Shown: positions 61,411 to 64,000 of the stretch, one piece after another
Position numbering within the stretch: position 1 is the stretch's first letter
Layout: every line of letters begins with the position of its first letter
From: Deltaproteobacteria bacterium
GTDB taxonomy: Bacteria > UBA10199 > GCA-002796325 > JACPFF01
Assembly: GCA_016210045.1 (NCBI GenBank)
Contig: JACQUX010000022.1
Coordinates: 20,575-84,574 of the forward strand
DNA length: 64,000 nucleotides
Direction: 5' to 3'
The notes under the pieces: generated by a model
What the model was told of the DNA's origin: nothing
Seen by the model: the letters and a program-made list of their open reading frames with translations, nothing else
The model's database searches: none
Made by a program: the position numbers and the translations under genes

Positions 61411-62766
61411 TCACTGGAGGGTTTTTTTCTCCGTCGCGGCGCGGCGCTCCCGCAGTCCGTCCAGCTGCCGCACTATGAGTTCCTCGGCAAACTCCGCATT
61501 GTCGGCCGCGCGAACGAGTGCCGTCAGCACGTCGAGAGCGCTCACTCCGGTTGCGGCCTGCCATGCGGAAAGCGTCTCTTCCAACGCCTGCTCCCACTCA
61601 GTCCGGTCGGGTGCATCCGGCCCCAGTTGATCCAGTTCACACAGGAGGGCCACACACTTGACGGGATACAGATAGACCGCAGATTGAGGGATGCTTCGCC
61701 TGCACCAGTCGCGACGCATGGCCACGGCGACATCCAGAGAAAACACTTCTCGCTCGGAGGCAGCAAGCGACGGCGCCATCGTGGAGGCAAACAACACGCT
61801 GTACAATTGAGGAACAACGGTTGGGTCGGGCACCGAGGCTGGGGATTCTTCCCCCCGCTGGCGCAGGAACCATGCCTCGCCATCCCCGTCTCCCTGGTCA
61901 TGGGCAACCGTGGCGCCCCAGTCCGCCTCCTGCCATTTGCCCTGCGGCGTAGCGGCCGCCAGGACTTTTTCCACTAGCCGTGCCTTCAGCTGCTCATACC
62001 ACCAATGCGTCGTACTCGCGCCACCCTGGTTGCGAACCGTCGCCCACAACACGTATTCCATCGTACCGTCGCTGAAGAGATCGCAGAGCGAGGCCTCCGA
62101 AATGGCGTCCGGCTCCAGCAGAATTCTGCCCAAGATGGCGTAACAGAGCGCCACACAATCCGCTGCGAAGTCCGCCACCTGCTCTGCAGGAACCGACGTC
62201 ATCAGGATGCCGCTCCAGGCCAGCCCCGCATCGGCCAGCCAACGACCGGCACGTATGCAGTAATCCGCAGTCACCGCCAAGGCCCGTGAGGGGCTGGCGT
62301 CCATGGCGTCACTCGGAACGCACCGAACGGTCATATCGGTCAGCAACGGGAGCGTCGTGAGCACGTCCCCCGCATACGCTGCTGGGAGCTGCGGGTAGAG
62401 AGCGAGGGCCAACGGGGACAGGATTGCAATCGGCTCGTAGATGGCGCCCGCTGGGGCGCGGCAGACTGCTGCCCAGAGACGCAGGCCGGCGTGCCCCTGA
62501 GGGCCACGATCGGAATATTTTTGCGCCAACAGCGCAGTCGCGGCAGCGGTCGCGGCCTGCGGATCCCCCCTTGCCGCGTGCGACAGCAGACGACTGGCCT
62601 CACGCATCCAGGGATGCTCAGCGGGACGAACGCGGGTTGCCCAATGCGTGCGGAATCGTCCCGAAGTGAGCGTCTCGGCACTGAACCCGACTTGGCGGTC
62701 AGTACTGAGTCGGTCGAAGTAGGTGGTCACCCGAGTGAGCAGCGCTTGGCGTGCTGGTTGTATCAT
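61411..62766 (-). CDS. Hypothetical 451-residue protein
   Basis: No signal peptide and no recognised domain. The sequence is mostly helical, rich in Ala, Leu, Trp and Asp (LRLWAAVCRAPAGAIYEPIAILSPLALALYPQL, QVADFAADCVALCYAILGRILLEPDAISEA), in the manner of helical-repeat proteins. I start at the ATG at 62766, ten bases after GGAGG, because the short upstream extension to 62790 adds nothing conserved. The gene converges with the uridine kinase-like gene and is divergent from the last gene. Codon use fits the genome. Confidence 0.6.
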   Translation of the reverse strand: MIQPARQALLTRVTTYFDRLSTDRQVGFSAETLTSGRFRTHWATRVRPAEHPWMREASRLLSHAARGDPQAATAAATALLAQKYSDRGPQGHAGLRLWAAVCRAPAGAIYEPIAILSPLALALYPQLPAAYAGDVLTTLPLLTDMTVRCVPSDAMDASPSRALAVTADYCIRAGRWLADAGLAWSGILMTSVPAEQVADFAADCVALCYAILGRILLEPDAISEASLCDLFSDGTMEYVLWATVRNQGGASTTHWWYEQLKARLVEKVLAAATPQGKWQEADWGATVAHDQGDGDGEAWFLRQRGEESPASVPDPTVVPQLYSVLFASTMAPSLAASEREVFSLDVAVAMRRDWCRRSIPQSAVYLYPVKCVALLCELDQLGPDAPDRTEWEQALEETLSAWQAATGVSALDVLTALVRAADNAEFAEELIVRQLDGLRERRAATEKKTLQ

Positions 62767-63142
62767 ATATTTCTCGCCTCCTCGTCCCATATCGGCAGCA
62801 CGGCGAAAAAGTTGCGAGAATAATGACGCGCAAAGGCTCCCACGCTACACAAGGCTTCGCGCTGCGCTTCGGCAAAAAATACCGCCTCACCGTCTCCAAC
62901 GACCACATCGTCTCGTCCAAAGCAACCGGCTTCACCCTCAAAATCCTCCCCTCCCCACACCGACTCTCCCGCGCCAAGGCCAGATGTGGTGGGCAGTCCT
63001 GGACGACGCTGCTGGCGGCCAATGCGCCCCCTATCGACGACTTTCAGCATGGCCTGCTGCCAACAGGCCATGCTGCAGGTTGCGAAAGCATTTCCGTCGT
63101 CGTGTATAGCAACTTTTTCGCGGCCGCGCCGATACCGGTATA
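62767..63142. other. Region upstream of the last gene, weak coding evidence
   Basis: No strong gene is visible in these 376 bases. They hold a possible short frame at 62823-63143, the CAGCATGGCCTGCTG repeat with its inverted copy (63045-63075), and a GC-rich region before it. A TATAAT at 63139-63144 overlaps the start of the last gene. Open frames on the minus strand here are shadows. Confidence 0.5.
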
Positions 63143-63143
63143 A
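62823..63143 (+). CDS. Doubtful 106-residue ORF ahead of the last gene
   Basis: The ORF begins MTRKGSHATQGFALRFGKKY and its TAA overlaps the ATG of the next gene (TAATG), which would be normal for coupled genes. Against it, the C-terminal third is encoded by the dispersed repeat (frame IDDFQHGLLPTGHAAG), there is no good ribosome site, and no family fits. I list it as low confidence. Confidence 0.25.
   Translation: MTRKGSHATQGFALRFGKKYRLTVSNDHIVSSKATGFTLKILPSPHRLSRAKARCGGQSWTTLLAANAPPIDDFQHGLLPTGHAAGCESISVVVYSNFFAAAPIPV
63045..63075. repeat. Palindromic copy of the CAGCATGGCCTGCTG repeat
   Basis: CAGCATGGCCTGCTG at 63045-63059 is followed by the inverted CAACAGGCCATGCTG at 63061-63075, one mismatch from perfect. 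Together they form a 12-bp hairpin. The upstream CTATCGACGACTTT is also shared in part with the copy near 20779. Confidence 0.8.
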
Positions 63144-64000
63144 TGAAGAAAATAATGGGGGAACCCCACGTTCGACTCCACCCGTATCTGCGCCATTGGT
63201 GCGCGCACAGTGCCGCGAGGGCGTCCCGCCCGATCGGGGCATGGACAGCGGTGGCACAGACCATCACCGGACCGGTGGTCGCGGCCAATCCCCGGATGGA
63301 CGCGGCCGCACGCGGCGCGGCGCTGAAGGCCGTGAACGCGTGGGCGCAGCGCCTCCCCAGCGGGGCGGCGCTGGCGGACCAGGCGGCGGGCCTGATCGAG
63401 TGGGCGGGGTTTTGCGCGGGCGTGCACGGCCAATCGTGGACAGATTTCCCGCCACTGGGCGACCGCGAGAGTCCCCTCGCCTGGGCGCAGGCGGCGTTGC
63501 GCGCGCAACGCGCGGCACCCGGGCGCGGCGGCCGTTTCTCTGCCGCACACGACGCGTTCTGGGCGGACCTCGTCCCGCAGCTCGGCGGGCTCGACAGCCC
63601 GCCGGTGGCGCGGGCATTGACCGCGTGGATCCGCACCGTGCCACCGGGCACGGCCATCACGCCCCCTCTGATCGACGTCGCCCAGGCGGTGTGCGATCAG
63701 GTCGCGGCCGAGGTGGCGGTGGGCGCGGCCGCAGGCCTGCCGCGGAGTCGGCTCGCCTCCCGCGCACATCAAGTGGATGCCATCACCGTGATCGCCCAGC
63801 GGGGCTGGCTTATCGGGAGCGCATGTCTGCTGGGAGGTGCCGCCGCGGCAGCACTCCACGCCAATGCGCGCTCGATCATCAGTCACATGCTGGCCAGTGG
63901 CGACTTGGACTACGGCACGACCGTCGTCGCGGCCCTCCCCACCAAACTCACGGCCCTCGACGCGGCGATCACGGCCCTGACCGACCCCGCGGTCCAGACC
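63143..64000 (+). CDS. Unrecognised protein, 3' end beyond the window
   Basis: An open frame of 286 codons with no stop up to the window edge begins MKKIMGEPHVRLHPYLRHWC. The sequence is Ala-rich with Trp and Gly (AAARGAALKAVNAWAQRL, GLIEWAGFCAGVHGQSW) and contains a hydrophobic stretch SACLLGGAAAAALHA. GC is high even for this genome. No domain or signal peptide is recognised. A second start at 63155 is possible; a TATAAT at 63139-63144 just upstream would make that a nearly leaderless transcript. It may be related in style to the other large unknown proteins here, but I see no sequence match. Confidence 0.6.
   Translation, partial: MKKIMGEPHVRLHPYLRHWCAHSAARASRPIGAWTAVAQTITGPVVAANPRMDAAARGAALKAVNAWAQRLPSGAALADQAAGLIEWAGFCAGVHGQSWTDFPPLGDRESPLAWAQAALRAQRAAPGRGGRFSAAHDAFWADLVPQLGGLDSPPVARALTAWIRTVPPGTAITPPLIDVAQAVCDQVAAEVAVGAAAGLPRSRLASRAHQVDAITVIAQRGWLIGSACLLGGAAAAALHANARSIISHMLASGDLDYGTTVVAALPTKLTALDAAITALTDPAVQT

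Noticed and set aside
63031..63886. Two long frames on the minus strand at the window end
   Set aside because: They are antisense to the open frame that starts at 63143 and pass through the dispersed repeat.

Overview
The window is about 60% GC and codes densely on both strands. It looks like chromosomal DNA of a Gram-negative, deltaproteobacterial-grade bacterium (Myxococcota, Bdellovibrionota or a UBA10199-type lineage). The evidence is several lipoproteins, BamD, IHF-alpha, sigma-54 signals, a very large Ser/Thr-kinase/sigma-54 activator fusion, thrombospondin type-3 repeats, and standard proteobacterial operons. No rRNA, CRISPR array, phage or transposase gene was seen. The lineage is inferred from gene content only.

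Layout. 0-2.5 kb (+): bamD, a TPR gene and a VapBC-like toxin-antitoxin pair. 2.5-9.4 kb (-): pgpA, cinA, thpR, recA, a coiled-coil gene and alaS. 9.4-12.2 kb (-): an exported protein, an alpha/beta hydrolase coupled to dnaJ, and a 125-bp MITE-like palindrome. 12.3-17 kb: a Ca-binding TSP3 protein (+), a transglutaminase-like/TPR protein (-) and a Gly-rich exported protein (-). 17-20 kb (-): typA and a HEPN-MNT toxin-antitoxin pair. 20-25.5 kb (-): tRNA-Arg with decayed tRNA copies around it, apt, a LysM/M23 lipoprotein, pcm, an M48 protease, a MORN-like protein and tRNA-Pro. 25.5-32.8 kb (-): the translation operon tRNA-Val, thrS, infC, rpmI, rplT, pheS, pheT, ihfA, merR. 33-36.3 kb (-): an AAA/DUF4143 ATPase, then ccsA-like and hemA. 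36.4-39.2 kb (+): coaE and an unknown gene. 39.2-46.7 kb: a 1601-residue kinase/ATPase/TPR/GAF/sigma-54 activator between two lipoprotein genes. 46.9-51.5 kb: a LamG plus hydrolase-like lipoprotein and an unknown gene. 51.5-58.2 kb (-): a seven-gene acyl-CoA/methylmalonyl-CoA operon. 58.3-64 kb: der, a TGS-domain uridine kinase-like gene and unknown proteins, the last running off the window.

The most interesting part is 39.2-46.7 kb. Each lipoprotein gene next to the activator has a sequence fitting the sigma-54 -24/-12 promoter with exact GG-N10-GC spacing, which suggests a self-contained signalling and surface-lipoprotein module. Other points are an AUU start codon for infC, a ThrRS without its TGS domain, a PheT without its tRNA-binding OB domain, a palindrome that supplies the stop codon of a hydrolase gene, an 87-bp repeat in the recA leader carrying Shine-Dalgarno-like sequences, and a dispersed 15-bp repeat seen at three places.
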